Source: Methylobacterium aquaticum (GTDB lineage: Bacteria > Pseudomonadota > Alphaproteobacteria > Rhizobiales > Beijerinckiaceae). From it: a stretch of 64,000 nucleotides of DNA. The stretch covers positions 62,001 through 126,000 of the forward strand of contig NZ_CP043628.1 of the NCBI RefSeq assembly GCF_016804325.1. Direction: 5' to 3'. Below are positions 9,901 to 17,382 of the stretch, one piece after another. Position 1 is the first letter of the stretch. The number at the start of each line of letters is the position of its first letter. Both the position numbers and the translations under genes were made by a program. The notes beneath the pieces were generated by a model, which saw only the letters and a list, made by a program, of their open reading frames with translations, did no database searches and had not been told where the DNA came from.

Positions 9901-12395
9901 GCAACGTCACCAGCGGCCCGCTCACTGCCAACAACGGTGTCTTCGTCTACAGCACCCAGAGCCAGTTCCCGACTCAGAGCTTCAACAACACCAATTTCTG
10001 GGTCGACGTGCTATTCAATGCCGGCGGCACCACGACGAACCAGGCCCCGACCGCCGTCAACGACAGCGGCCTATCGGTGACGAAAGACACCGCCACGACC
10101 ATCGCGACCTCTGCCCTCATTGCCAACGACACCGACCCGAACGGCGATCCGCTGACGGTGACGAGCGTGAGCGGCGCCACCAACGGCACTGTCTCGCTCA
10201 ACAGCCAGGCCGGCACGATCACCTTCACGCCGACCACCGGCTACACGGGACCCGCCAGCTTCGCCTACACGATCTCGGACGGGCGCGGCGGCACGGCCTC
10301 GGCCAACGTGGCGCTGACGGTGTCTGCGCCGGGTACTACGCCTGTCAGCCTGTTCCCGTCCTCGGCGACGCCGGCAGTCGCCAACGAGAGTGACACTGGT
10401 TCGGTCGAGCTCGGGGTGAAGTTCCAGGCCTCCAGCTCCGGCACGGTCAGCGCGATCAAATTCTACAAGGGCAGCCAGAACACCGGCACCCATACTGGCG
10501 CGCTGTGGTCGAGCACCGGCCAGGCACTGGCCACCGCCACCTTCACCAACGAGACCGCGAGCGGCTGGCAGACCGCCACCTTCTCCAACCCGGTCGCACT
10601 GACGGCGGGTGCGACCTACACCGCCTCCTACCACACCGATACCGGCCGCTACTCGAGCACCGCCAACGGCTTCGCCAACGCGGTGACGAACGGGCCGCTG
10701 ACCGCGCCGTCCTTTGGCAACGGCGTCTACGCCTACGGCAGCTCCAGCCTGTTCCCGACCAACACCTACCAGAACACCAATTACTGGGTCGACGTCGTCT
10801 TCAACCCGAGCGGCACCGCCGCCAACCAGGCGCCGACCGCCGTCGACGACACCGGCCCCGCGGTGACGAAAGACACCGCCGTCACCTTCGCGGCCTCGAC
10901 GCTTCTTGCCAACGACACTGACCCGAACGGCGACACCCTGACGGTGACGAGAGTGAGCGGGGCGACCAACGGCACCGTGGCGCTCAACACCACCAATTCC
11001 ACGATCACCTTCACGCCGACCACCGGCTACACGGGCCAGGCCGGCTTCACCTACGCGATCTCGGACGGGCGCGGCGGCACATCGTCGGCGAGCGTGGCGC
11101 TGACCGTCTCAGCACCCGGCACCGCCCCGGTGAGCCTGTTCTCGTCCTCGGCGACGCCGGCGGCGACCAACACCAACGACACCAGCCCGGTCGAGCTCGG
11201 CGTGCAGTTCCAGGCCTCCTCGGCCGGCTCGGTCAGCGCGGTCAAGTTCTACAAGGGCACGCAGGATACCGGCACCCATACCGGCACCCTGTGGTCGAGC
11301 TCCGGCCAGAAGCTCGCGACGGCCACCTTCACCAACGAGTCTGCCAGCGGCTGGCAGACCGCCACCTTCTCGAACCCGGTGACGCTGACGCCCGGCGCGA
11401 CCTACACCGCCTCTTACCACACCAATGCCGGCCGCTACTCGACCACCGCCAACGGCTTCGCGAGCGCGGTGACGAACGGGCCGCTCACCGCACCGTCCAC
11501 CGGCAACGGCGTCTACGCCTACGGCAGCTCCAGCCTGTTCCCGACCAACACCTACCAGAACACCAATTACTGGGTCGACGTCGTCTTCAACCCGAACAGC
11601 AACGCCACCAACCAGGCACCGACCGCAGTCAACGACACCGGCCCGGCGGTGACGAAGAACACCGCCGTCACCTTCTCGACCTCGACCCTGCTCGCCAACG
11701 ACACCGACCCGAACGGCGATCCGCTGAGCGTGACGAGCGTCAGTGGCGCCACCAACGGCACCGTCTCCCTCAACACCACCAACTCCACCATCACCTTCAC
11801 GCCAACCACCAATTACACGGGTGCCGCCGGCTTCACCTACGCGATCTCGGACGGGCGCGGCGGCACCTCGTCGGCGAGCGTGGCCCTGACAGTGCTCGCC
11901 CCCAGCACCGGCGCGGTCAGCCTGTTCTCCTCGTCGGCGACGCCGGCGGCGACCAACACCAACGACCTCAACCCGGTCGAGCTCGGCGTGCAGTTCCAGG
12001 CCTCCTCGGCCGGCTCGGTCAGCGCGGTCAAGTTCTACAAGGGCACGCAGGATACCGGCACCCATACCGGCACCCTGTGGTCGAGCTCCGGCCAGAAGCT
12101 CGCGACGGCCACCTTCACCAACGAGTCTGCCAGCGGCTGGCAGACCGCCACCTTCTCGAACCCGGTCGCGCTCACGCCCGGCGCCACCTACACGGCGTCC
12201 TATCACACCAATGTCGGGCGCTATTCGCAGACCGCCGACGGCTTCGCCAGCGCTGTGACGAACGGGCCGCTGACAGCGCCGTCGGCCGGCAACGGCGTCT
12301 ACGCGTATGGCAGCTCGAGCCTGTTCCCGACCAACACCTTCAACAAGACGAACTACTGGGTGGACGTCGTCTTCAACCCCTCGGCGGCGGCGTAA
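6912..12395 (+). CDS. Giant surface/secreted protein: dimethylformamidase-like domain plus DUF4082/Ig-like repeats
   Basis: An 1827-residue protein. ATG 6912 is chosen because GAGGT lies 8 bases upstream. Residues about 1-284 are low-complexity with a Cys cluster (CCGTCGYVNC). About 285-774 resemble the large-subunit domain of N,N-dimethylformamidase (IYRLGYYGGLGARK, MWLEQNGYDVSYMSG, GHDEYWSGAQR). An Ig-like domain follows at about 787-883, then four DUF4082 units (LGVKFQSS...FYK, TLWSSTGQ, NTNYWVDVVFNP) separated by three cadherin/Big_9-like units (DTDPNGDPLTVTSVSGATNG, ITFTPTTGYTG). There is no classical signal peptide, so export by a type I or other route is inferred. Enzymatic activity of the formamidase-like part is not shown. 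A 68-residue gene follows 24 bases downstream. Confidence 0.85.
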   Translation: MPSNSRDAFSPVPSRFRFLSDLRQMGRHLFISRQKNVSDVNDEVDPAADVSIPSTPSLFLLSDPPWRRVADAGAGNFRHFGPATLAPIAAVTGPGKFEVPDEDLVIRSANLADKSFSAPSSSMPEAASINSLAGAESVILAAALPAAGAAPVGSSAPNPNVVSPSNAGGYPSILETIASGAAVQTNAVACCGTCGYVNCPLRPLELEAGSILSSNGQLPGSGSGAPAGITTQIPGGAETGVLANGRVLIPSLSGPIRTAVAPVRTPGLTANSLSFSATATTTNKIILENQKIGNPVSEWGIDGAGSSNIEGFATDISVNVGKTTTFKINTDSTNYRIDIYRLGYYGGLGARKIDTIQHTGLQTQPTPLRDAATGMVDAGNWSVSASWTVPTDAVSGVYIAKLTRQDGTAGENEIPFIVRDDSSTSDIIFQTADTTWQAYNPWGGANLYGGNGPATGQGQGRAYAVSYNRPITTRGGGLAAGPQDYIYGAEFPAIMWLEQNGYDVSYMSGIDADRNGGLIKNHKMYLNVGHDEYWSGAQRDNVEAARDAGVNLAFWSGNEVYWRTRYSNSISSDATPYRTLVSYKETWGANQNLDPTNQWTGTWRDPRGPAGTVGNNDPENALMGTMFKVDSYVLDTITVPYDDANQRFWRNTSVAGLQPGQTASLNKNYLGYEWDEAPDDASAPAGLVRLSSTTLDQTTYLQDYGNTTGKGTATHSLTLYRAPSGALVFGAGTVYWSWGLSANHDNEATPTDPRIQQAMVNLLADMGVQPGTLDSDLTPATASTDRTAPTSTVTTPTTGSSVTAFTPVTITGTASDAGGGVVAGVEVSTDNGTTWRTATGDESWSYTFAPQVAGTYQIRTRATDDSVNLETPLAGRSLTVTASPALTLFPGSARPTVTNTVDSTAVELGVKFQSSTAGTVSGIRFYKSNQDRGVHVGTLWSSTGQKLATVTFTNETTDGWQTATFSNPVPITEGTTYTASYYSTLGHYSSDVNYFTGNVTSGPLTANNGVFVYSTQSQFPTQSFNNTNFWVDVLFNAGGTTTNQAPTAVNDSGLSVTKDTATTIATSALIANDTDPNGDPLTVTSVSGATNGTVSLNSQAGTITFTPTTGYTGPASFAYTISDGRGGTASANVALTVSAPGTTPVSLFPSSATPAVANESDTGSVELGVKFQASSSGTVSAIKFYKGSQNTGTHTGALWSSTGQALATATFTNETASGWQTATFSNPVALTAGATYTASYHTDTGRYSSTANGFANAVTNGPLTAPSFGNGVYAYGSSSLFPTNTYQNTNYWVDVVFNPSGTAANQAPTAVDDTGPAVTKDTAVTFAASTLLANDTDPNGDTLTVTRVSGATNGTVALNTTNSTITFTPTTGYTGQAGFTYAISDGRGGTSSASVALTVSAPGTAPVSLFSSSATPAATNTNDTSPVELGVQFQASSAGSVSAVKFYKGTQDTGTHTGTLWSSSGQKLATATFTNESASGWQTATFSNPVTLTPGATYTASYHTNAGRYSTTANGFASAVTNGPLTAPSTGNGVYAYGSSSLFPTNTYQNTNYWVDVVFNPNSNATNQAPTAVNDTGPAVTKNTAVTFSTSTLLANDTDPNGDPLSVTSVSGATNGTVSLNTTNSTITFTPTTNYTGAAGFTYAISDGRGGTSSASVALTVLAPSTGAVSLFSSSATPAATNTNDLNPVELGVQFQASSAGSVSAVKFYKGTQDTGTHTGTLWSSSGQKLATATFTNESASGWQTATFSNPVALTPGATYTASYHTNVGRYSQTADGFASAVTNGPLTAPSAGNGVYAYGSSSLFPTNTFNKTNYWVDVVFNPSAAA
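9565..12388 (+). repeat. Tandem coding repeats of about 785 bp (DUF4082 + Big_9-like)
   Basis: Four DUF4082 units begin near 9565, 10340, 11126 and 11911, with a cadherin-like unit between each pair. The last two periods are 785-786 bp. The third and fourth units are nearly identical: by eye 11186-11380 matches 11972-12166 base for base (195 nt). The first unit is the most divergent. This indicates recent expansion at the 3' end of the gene by unequal recombination. Confidence 0.85.
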
Positions 12396-12419
12396 AGAGT
12401 TTCCTCGAGGAGGGTATCG

Positions 12420-12626
12420 ATGATCCAAGAAATCTACACCGACGGCATCAGCGAGGTCACCGTGACCGGCTCGATCGTCCGGGTCAACCTGATGAGTCTG
12501 TCGCCGTCCGAGCGCGACCCCAACGGCAAACCGGTGCTGGTCTTGCGCCAGCGCCTGATCCTGCCGGCCGACGCCTTCGCCAATGCCATCGACCTGATGC
12601 AGCAGGTCAAGAACAGCCTGATCTAG
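12420..12626 (+). CDS. Small conserved-looking protein downstream of giant surface gene
   Basis: A 68-residue protein with a strong ribosome site (CGAGGAGG, 6 bases before ATG). It starts 24 bases after the giant gene and is probably in the same operon. The sequence is beta-rich at first (EVTVTGSIVRVNL) and ends in a helix (AFANAIDLMQQVKNSLI). There is no signal peptide. Its position suggests a cytoplasmic helper for synthesis or export of the neighbouring protein. The function is unknown. Confidence 0.65.
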   Translation: MIQEIYTDGISEVTVTGSIVRVNLMSLSPSERDPNGKPVLVLRQRLILPADAFANAIDLMQQVKNSLI

Positions 12627-13282
12627 TCCGGCTTCGTAAGCCCGGGTCAGCCCCCGCGCGAGGCGGTGCCGTTCGCTGGCGTCCGTCCGGGGCGCAACAT
12701 TGGAGGATGCCATCGCGCGGGCCGAGGAGCTGCTGATCTCTGCTGCGGAGGAGGCGATGCGCATAGTCAGGGTCGGGCTAGAAGCCCGATCGTTGCCGCA
12801 GAGACCCGGGTCCGCCACCATTGGGGCCTATCGCAAACGCGAGCGGGCCGCCGTTCACCGACCGTCAGATAAAGCTGCCCAGCGTGCCGCCTCCGCTCCA
12901 GACCCGGCCTATGATCTTCGATGCGTGTCCCGCCCGGCCTGTACGAGGGCCTGGAGTTAGCCCCGCCGTGGTTGCCGCTGGTTCGGCAGGCGGCGTTCCT
13001 GCGCAGTTACAGCCAGACGCATCCCACCGAAGATTACATGGACGCGGTTCGTGCGCTCTACCGCACTATGCGGTCGCAGACGACGTTGCGGTAACCGAAC
13101 ATAGAGCCACTGGCGTGGACAACCGTTGTTCAATGCCCTGAAATCCGTTTAGATCTTGTTCATCTGGGCGAATGGTGCCGCCTGACTTGAGGGGCATCTT
13201 GCGCCCAAGCGGATTTTTCGGTGAACCTTGCTGGCGATCCGGCGTTTCCTGCTCACTTCTGGAGACAGATCGGAGAGCATGC
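12627..13282. other. 650-bp region with little coding evidence
   Basis: Apart from the 57-residue frame at 12921-13094, no convincing gene was found. Overlapping frames on both strands (for example 12700-12960) change character part-way and look like remnants, including a helical stretch EDAIARAEELLISAAEEAMR. Bases 13095-13270 act as the leader of the histidine-rich gene that follows. Confidence 0.4.
12921..13094 (+). CDS. Possible 57-residue small protein
   Basis: A short frame starting MRVPPGLYEGLELAPPW and ending in MRSQTTLR. The composition is protein-like, with a helical middle (LPLVRQAAFLRSY) and a second helix (YMDAVRALYRTM). An in-frame TGA 9 bases upstream fixes ATG 12921 as the only start, but no good ribosome site is visible. 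No family was recognised. Confidence 0.4.
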   Translation: MRVPPGLYEGLELAPPWLPLVRQAAFLRSYSQTHPTEDYMDAVRALYRTMRSQTTLR

Positions 13283-13522
13283 ATGGCCAAGTTAACCCTG
13301 ACCAGTTTCGCCGCCGCGGCGGCGCTCGCTCTGATGCCTGCCGTAGCCCTCGCCCAGCACGTCGATGTCGGCCCCGGCGGCGTGCGAGTGCAGGACGACG
13401 ACCATCATCACCATGAGCGTCGAACGATCGAAGAGCACCATCACCATGGCGATACCGACCGCACCGGGACCGTGCGGGTCGAGCGTCATCACGACCACCA
13501 CGACAATGATCACGAGGATTGA
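13283..13522 (+). CDS. Histidine-rich periplasmic protein
   Basis: A 79-residue protein with a clear signal peptide (MAKLTLTSFAAAAALALMPA, cleavage after ALA-QH) and a short mature chain containing four His clusters (HHHH, HHHH, HHDHHD, DHED). ATG 13283 has GGAGAG just upstream. Such sequences bind Ni, Zn, Cu or Co in the periplasm and can buffer metal. Which metal cannot be told from sequence. A strong intrinsic terminator follows 30 bases after the stop. A second His-rich gene lies on the opposite strand just beyond it. Confidence 0.75.
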   Translation: MAKLTLTSFAAAAALALMPAVALAQHVDVGPGGVRVQDDDHHHHERRTIEEHHHHGDTDRTGTVRVERHHDHHDNDHED

Positions 13523-13552
13523 GCCTGTCCCGTTCAGGACGATGGTGCGTGC

Positions 13553-13583
13553 AAGGGGACCCTCACGGGTCCCCTTGTTCTTT
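13553..13583 (+). terminator. Rho-independent terminator
   Basis: Perfect 10-bp inverted repeat AAGGGGACCC / GGGTCCCCTT with a TCAC loop at 13553-13576, followed by GTTCTTT. It ends the His-rich gene transcript and lies between two convergent His-rich genes. Confidence 0.85.
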
Positions 13584-13606
13584 CGAGGCCTGCGTTTCGA
13601 ACTAGC

Positions 13607-13864
13607 TCAGAAGTGGTAATGCCGGCGACGGTGCCGCCAGTGATGATGGTGGTAGCGCGGACGCCAGTGATGATGGTGCCCCCAGTCGTGATGGTGATGG
13701 CCCCAGTGCCGGACCTGCTGCAGCCCCTCGTTCGTGCCGGCTACCGCGGCGCTGCTGCCGGTCGGTCGGGCCTGTGCCGTTCCTGCTGAGCCCAGCAGGA
13801 CTGCCACGTGAACGGCGAATACGAACACGCCTGCTGTCAGCCACGAAGTCTATCGTGCCGTCAT
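13607..13864 (-). pseudogene. Histidine-rich exported protein with in-frame TAG at codon 5
   Basis: Read from ATG 13864, which follows AAGGAGGG at good spacing, the frame is M-T-A-R-stop-TSWLTAGVFVFAVHVAVLL and then a normal signal-peptide end (GTAQA) and a His-rich mature chain (GHHHHDWGHHHHW, YHHHHWRH). The TAG at 13852-13850 is the only interruption. Without it the signal peptide is textbook. Either the gene is inactivated, or it restarts at GTG 13828, giving 73 residues that begin inside the hydrophobic core and lack the positive N-terminus. A sequencing error is also possible. Like its convergent neighbour it would be a periplasmic metal-binding protein. Confidence 0.55.
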
Positions 13865-14306
13865 GACACCCTCCTTGCGGGACGATGGCCTCAGCCACAC
13901 ACGTTCCTGATCGTTGACGGTCAATCCACAAAGCTCATTCCTTGAACTATGTGTTTATGAGAAACGATCCTTCCTGGTAGATTGGCGTGTCGGACAATTC
14001 TTACGTAGCTTACGCGAGAGATGCGTATGCCTGATGATGTCAAGGAACACTGACGCCTATCCAATTGCCAGGAAAGACTTTTATCAATCGGCCGATGTTT
14101 CCATATATCTGTTGCATCAAGGTCTGAAATAATGGAAATTTTCAGATAGGACCCAGATATGCATTTAGTTTTTTGATCGCATCAGGTTCAATAGTCTTAG
14201 ATCCTATTAGATCAAAGTACCTGGGACAGACCCCATAGCTGTCGGCCACGCGAACACCGAACCGCTCCGGGTTTGTCGGAGACTCACCTCTTGAGGAATT
14301 GGGGCT
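13865..14306. other. AT-richer intergenic region before the IS3 remnant
   Basis: About 440 bases of lower GC content. A 72-residue plus-strand frame (13914-14132) is not protein-like. No ends of the neighbouring IS3-type element were identified here with confidence. Confidence 0.35.
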
Positions 14307-15521
14307 ATGACGAAGCATACCCCACCCTTCTCCCCCCAAGGTCCCAGAGCGCGCGATGCGGATAGTCCTGGAGCACCAAGGCGAGCATGACTCGCAGTAT
14401 GAAGCGATCCGCTCGATCGCTGCCAAGTTCGACTGTTTGGGTGAGGCACTGCGCAACTGGGTCAGACAGGCCTAACGCGATCGAGGCATGCGGGCCGGGC
14501 CGGCGACAGACGAGCGCGGGCGGGGCAAGGCGCTGGAACGCGAGGTCCGCGAACTGCGGCAGGCCACGAGATCCTGAAGAAGGCGTCAGCGTATTTTGCC
14601 GAGGCGGAGCTCGACCGCCGGTTCCGGTCACGATCGCCTACATCGACGATCATCGTGCGCTCTACGGGGTCGAGCTGATCTGCAAGGTCTTGCCGATCCC
14701 CCCGACGTACCACGCCCATGCCACGCGGCGGGCCGATCTGATGCAGTTGCCGACCCGGCCCAAGTGGGATGCGGCGCTCATGGCCGAGATCCGGCGCGTG
14801 TACGCGGCCAACTTTGGCATCTACTGCGTCTGGAAGGTCTGGCGTCAGCTCGCCCGCAAAGGGATCACGGTGGCGCGCTGCACGGTGGGTCGGCTGATGC
14901 GGGCGATGGGCTTGGAGAGCGCCGTTCGGGGGCGCAAGGTCCGCACTCCCGTCCCCGATCCGGCCGCCTCCTGCTCGCTCGACCAGGTCAATCAGCAGTT
15001 CAAGGCCAAATGCTCCAGCAAGCTGTGGGTCGCGGATTGCACCTACGTGGCGACCTGGGGCGGCTTTGTCTACGCGACCTTCGTGACTCACGTCTTCGCC
15101 CGCCGGATCGTCGGCTGGCGCCTGTCGCGTCAAGCCCGGGCAGATGTCGTGCTCGATGCCCTAGACCAGGCCCTGCACGAGCGCCGTCCTGTCGCCGGCA
15201 GCGGCCTTGTCTGCCATTCCGAATGCGGATCGTAGTTCGTGAGCATTCTTTGCACCGAGCGCCTCGCCGAGGCAGGCATCGAGCCCTCCGTCGGCAGCGT
15301 CGGAGACTCGTACGATAATGCTCTGGCTGAGACGATCGTCGTGTTGTTCAAGGCCGAGGTCATCCATCGGCGCGGCTCGTGGCAGTCGCTCGAGTCGGTC
15401 GAGTATGCCACCCTTGAGTGGGCTGATTAGTTCAACAACCGCAAGCTGCTCGAAACGATCGGCCACATCCCCTCCCGCCGAGGCGGAAGCACGCTATTAT
15501 GCGCAGTCCGAGCGAGCGTAG
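14307..15521 (+). mobile_element. Degenerate IS3-family transposase (OrfA+OrfB) remnant
   Basis: OrfA can be followed from ATG 14307, but a one-base shift in a C-run, an in-frame TAA and another shift break it (fragments EAIRSIAAKFDC, KASAYFAEAELDRRF). OrfB follows in one frame from the YIDDHRALYG region to CHSECGS with the core motif WVADCTYVATWGGFVYATF. It is then stopped by TAG 15233-15235, resumes as ERLAEAGIEPSVGSVGDSYD and NALAET, meets TAG 15428-15430 and shifts frame again. The HSDRGSQY box of active elements is HSECGS-stop here, so the second catalytic Asp is lost. The element is dead. Terminal repeats were not located. Confidence 0.85.
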
Positions 15522-15701
15522 GCTATCGCGCTCTGCGGGCGGCGAACTGGCCAACCACGTATGGGACGTGGCCCGGGACCAGGGGCAGCACGTAGGGGCA
15601 GGAACAACCCTGCACCAGCAACGGACGTTGCTAGAAAGCCGACACTGGGGGCATCGATGGCTATCGACGCCAGACCGCTCGGAACGGATGCGGCAGCGCG
15701 C

Positions 15702-16778
15702 TCAATCCCGTCCCTCACTGGCCGTGGCGAAAACCTTCAGAAGGCGCCTCCGCTCCGCCTCCGCGACCGCAGGCCGTGGCGGCGTCCCCACCTTCGGGGT
15801 CGCTCCAACACGAGCAGACTCCCGCCTGTCCGCGGAGACGACCAGACCGGCAGCCGGCATCGCGATCTCGCGCGGGTCCGCTGCCAGGGCCTCGGGACGG
15901 CTCACCTCGCCAAGCCCGGCTCCCGTCGCCATCATGGGCTCGCGGAACGCCCGATGTTGGCTGCCGTCCTCGTACACTAGCCGAACGGCCGGCGTCCCTG
16001 CAGCCACCAGGGCGGCGGTCTTCCTGTCGTCGTCAGCCTGCTTCCGTGCCACCGCGCCCGCTACGGGGTCGTCACCCCCGGCGTCGAACATGTATCGCCC
16101 GCCCGCGACACTGACGCCCGGCTCGGCCCTCGTAATCTCGAACCGGTCGGACCCCTCCTTGAGGTTTCTCCAGAACGCGATGTTCGGGTCCTGCCGGTGC
16201 CGGGCCAGGTTCTCCGGGGTCATGCGGAACGGGTAGGACTGGAACTGCACGGCGCGCTGCCCGCCCGCGAACGCCTCGCGTACCACGGCATAGAGTTCCG
16301 AGATCGCCTCGTCCGTCATCGCGAAGCAGCCACGCGACGAGCAGGAGCCGTGCACCATCAGGTGCGCGCCCGTGCGTCCCAGGGAGCGGTCATACTCGTT
16401 CGGGTACCCGAGGTTGAACGAAAGGTAGAGACTCGAATTTGGGTTCATGGACGCTGGCGTCACCGAGTAGAAGCCCTCCGGAGCCTGTCGGTCGCCCTCC
16501 CGGGTCTTGGGCCCGAGCTGGCCCGACCAGCGGCACATCGGATAGGTCTTCAGAAGGGCGTACTTGCCGTCGGTGCCGCGCTTCCAGAGCTCGATCTCAG
16601 ACTCCTTCTTGAAGGCCCGCATCAGGATCGGGTCGTCTGGCGAGACACCCGCTGCCGACATCAGGGCCATGGTCGCGGGTGGGATCGGCGCCAAGTGGCG
16701 GGTCGAGGCCGCGTACTGGCCGTCCTGGCAGGCGGACAGTGCCAGGAGGAAGGCCAGACCGAGCGTCGTCTTCAGCAT
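15702..16778 (-). CDS. L,D-transpeptidase (YkuD/YafK-like) lipoprotein
   Basis: A 358-residue lipoprotein. The N-terminus is a lipoprotein signal (LGLAFLLALSAC, lipidated Cys17). The catalytic box HLMVHGSCSSRGCFAMTD (H143, C151) places it with YafK/ErfK-type enzymes that cut or form peptidoglycan or lipoprotein crosslinks in the periplasm. The domain covers about 50-230. The C-terminal 120 residues are a low-complexity basic tail with no domain seen. It lies downstream of lspA on the same strand with an 88-base gap, so the lipoprotein and its signal peptidase are encoded together within the Pb/Cd resistance group. Confidence 0.85.
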   Translation of the reverse strand: MLKTTLGLAFLLALSACQDGQYAASTRHLAPIPPATMALMSAAGVSPDDPILMRAFKKESEIELWKRGTDGKYALLKTYPMCRWSGQLGPKTREGDRQAPEGFYSVTPASMNPNSSLYLSFNLGYPNEYDRSLGRTGAHLMVHGSCSSRGCFAMTDEAISELYAVVREAFAGGQRAVQFQSYPFRMTPENLARHRQDPNIAFWRNLKEGSDRFEITRAEPGVSVAGGRYMFDAGGDDPVAGAVARKQADDDRKTAALVAAGTPAVRLVYEDGSQHRAFREPMMATGAGLGEVSRPEALAADPREIAMPAAGLVVSADRRESARVGATPKVGTPPRPAVAEAERRRLLKVFATASEGRD

Positions 16779-16866
16779 GTCGGCCTCGCTGGGGTCGGTG
16801 CACGAGCCTGAGCTCGAAGGATTGATGCCAAGTTGTTGAGGCTGCCGTTCGGCGGAGGCGAGGTTC

Positions 16867-17382
16867 TCACGGGACCGGCTCCCCGGGACCGGGACGCCTC
16901 CCCGACAGGGGCAGGCCTTCGAGGAGCAGCATGACGACGCCGATGGAAATCCAGGCGTCGGCCAGGTTGAAGGTGAACCAGCGGAAGCCGCTCGTGTGCA
17001 GGTCGAGGTAGTCGGTGACGGCCCCGTCCCTGAGCCGGTCGACGAAGTTCCCCGCGGCCCCGCCCGCTATCGCCGCGAGCCCGAGACGTTCGAGCGAACC
17101 CGTCGCGGCCAGGGCCCACGCAGTCACCAAACACGTCAGCGTGCCCTGGATGCCGAGGAGGAGCGCGAGCGAGGACGGATCGTGCGCCGGGAACAGGCTG
17201 AAGCTGATGCCCCGGTTGAACGACAGGGTCAGGTCGATGAAGGGTATCAAGCCCCGTACGGTACCCTCGGCCAACCATGCCTCGGCCATCGCCTTCGCGG
17301 CGAGGTCGACGGCCGCGGCGGTTGCCAGGACAGCCGCCACCGTCGCCATGCGGCGCGCCCGTCCTGCCGAAGGGGAACTCAT
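16867..17382 (-). CDS. lspA: Lipoprotein signal peptidase (LspA/PbrC-like)
   Basis: A 171-residue four-TM aspartic peptidase that removes signal peptides from lipoproteins. The conserved boxes are present: FNRGISFSLF, GAAGNFVDRLRDGAVTDYLD and FTFNLADAWISIG; the Asp residues of the second and third are the expected catalytic pair. The start at ATG 17382 overlaps the ATPase stop as TGATG, indicating translational coupling; a longer reading to 17457 would overlap the ATPase and is not needed. Coupling of lspA to a Pb/Cd/Zn ATPase is known from pbr operons, where the peptidase is called PbrC. That supports the same role here. Confidence 0.9.
   Translation of the reverse strand: MSSPSAGRARRMATVAAVLATAAAVDLAAKAMAEAWLAEGTVRGLIPFIDLTLSFNRGISFSLFPAHDPSSLALLLGIQGTLTCLVTAWALAATGSLERLGLAAIAGGAAGNFVDRLRDGAVTDYLDLHTSGFRWFTFNLADAWISIGVVMLLLEGLPLSGRRPGPGEPVP

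Noticed and set aside
9565..12388. Possible CRISPR or satellite array
   Set aside because: The repeats are about 785 bp, in frame and encode known domains.
11109..12821. 570-residue minus-strand open frame
   Set aside because: It is antisense to the DUF4082 repeats, repeats with them, is Arg/Gly/Val-rich and has no start signal. High-GC shadow.
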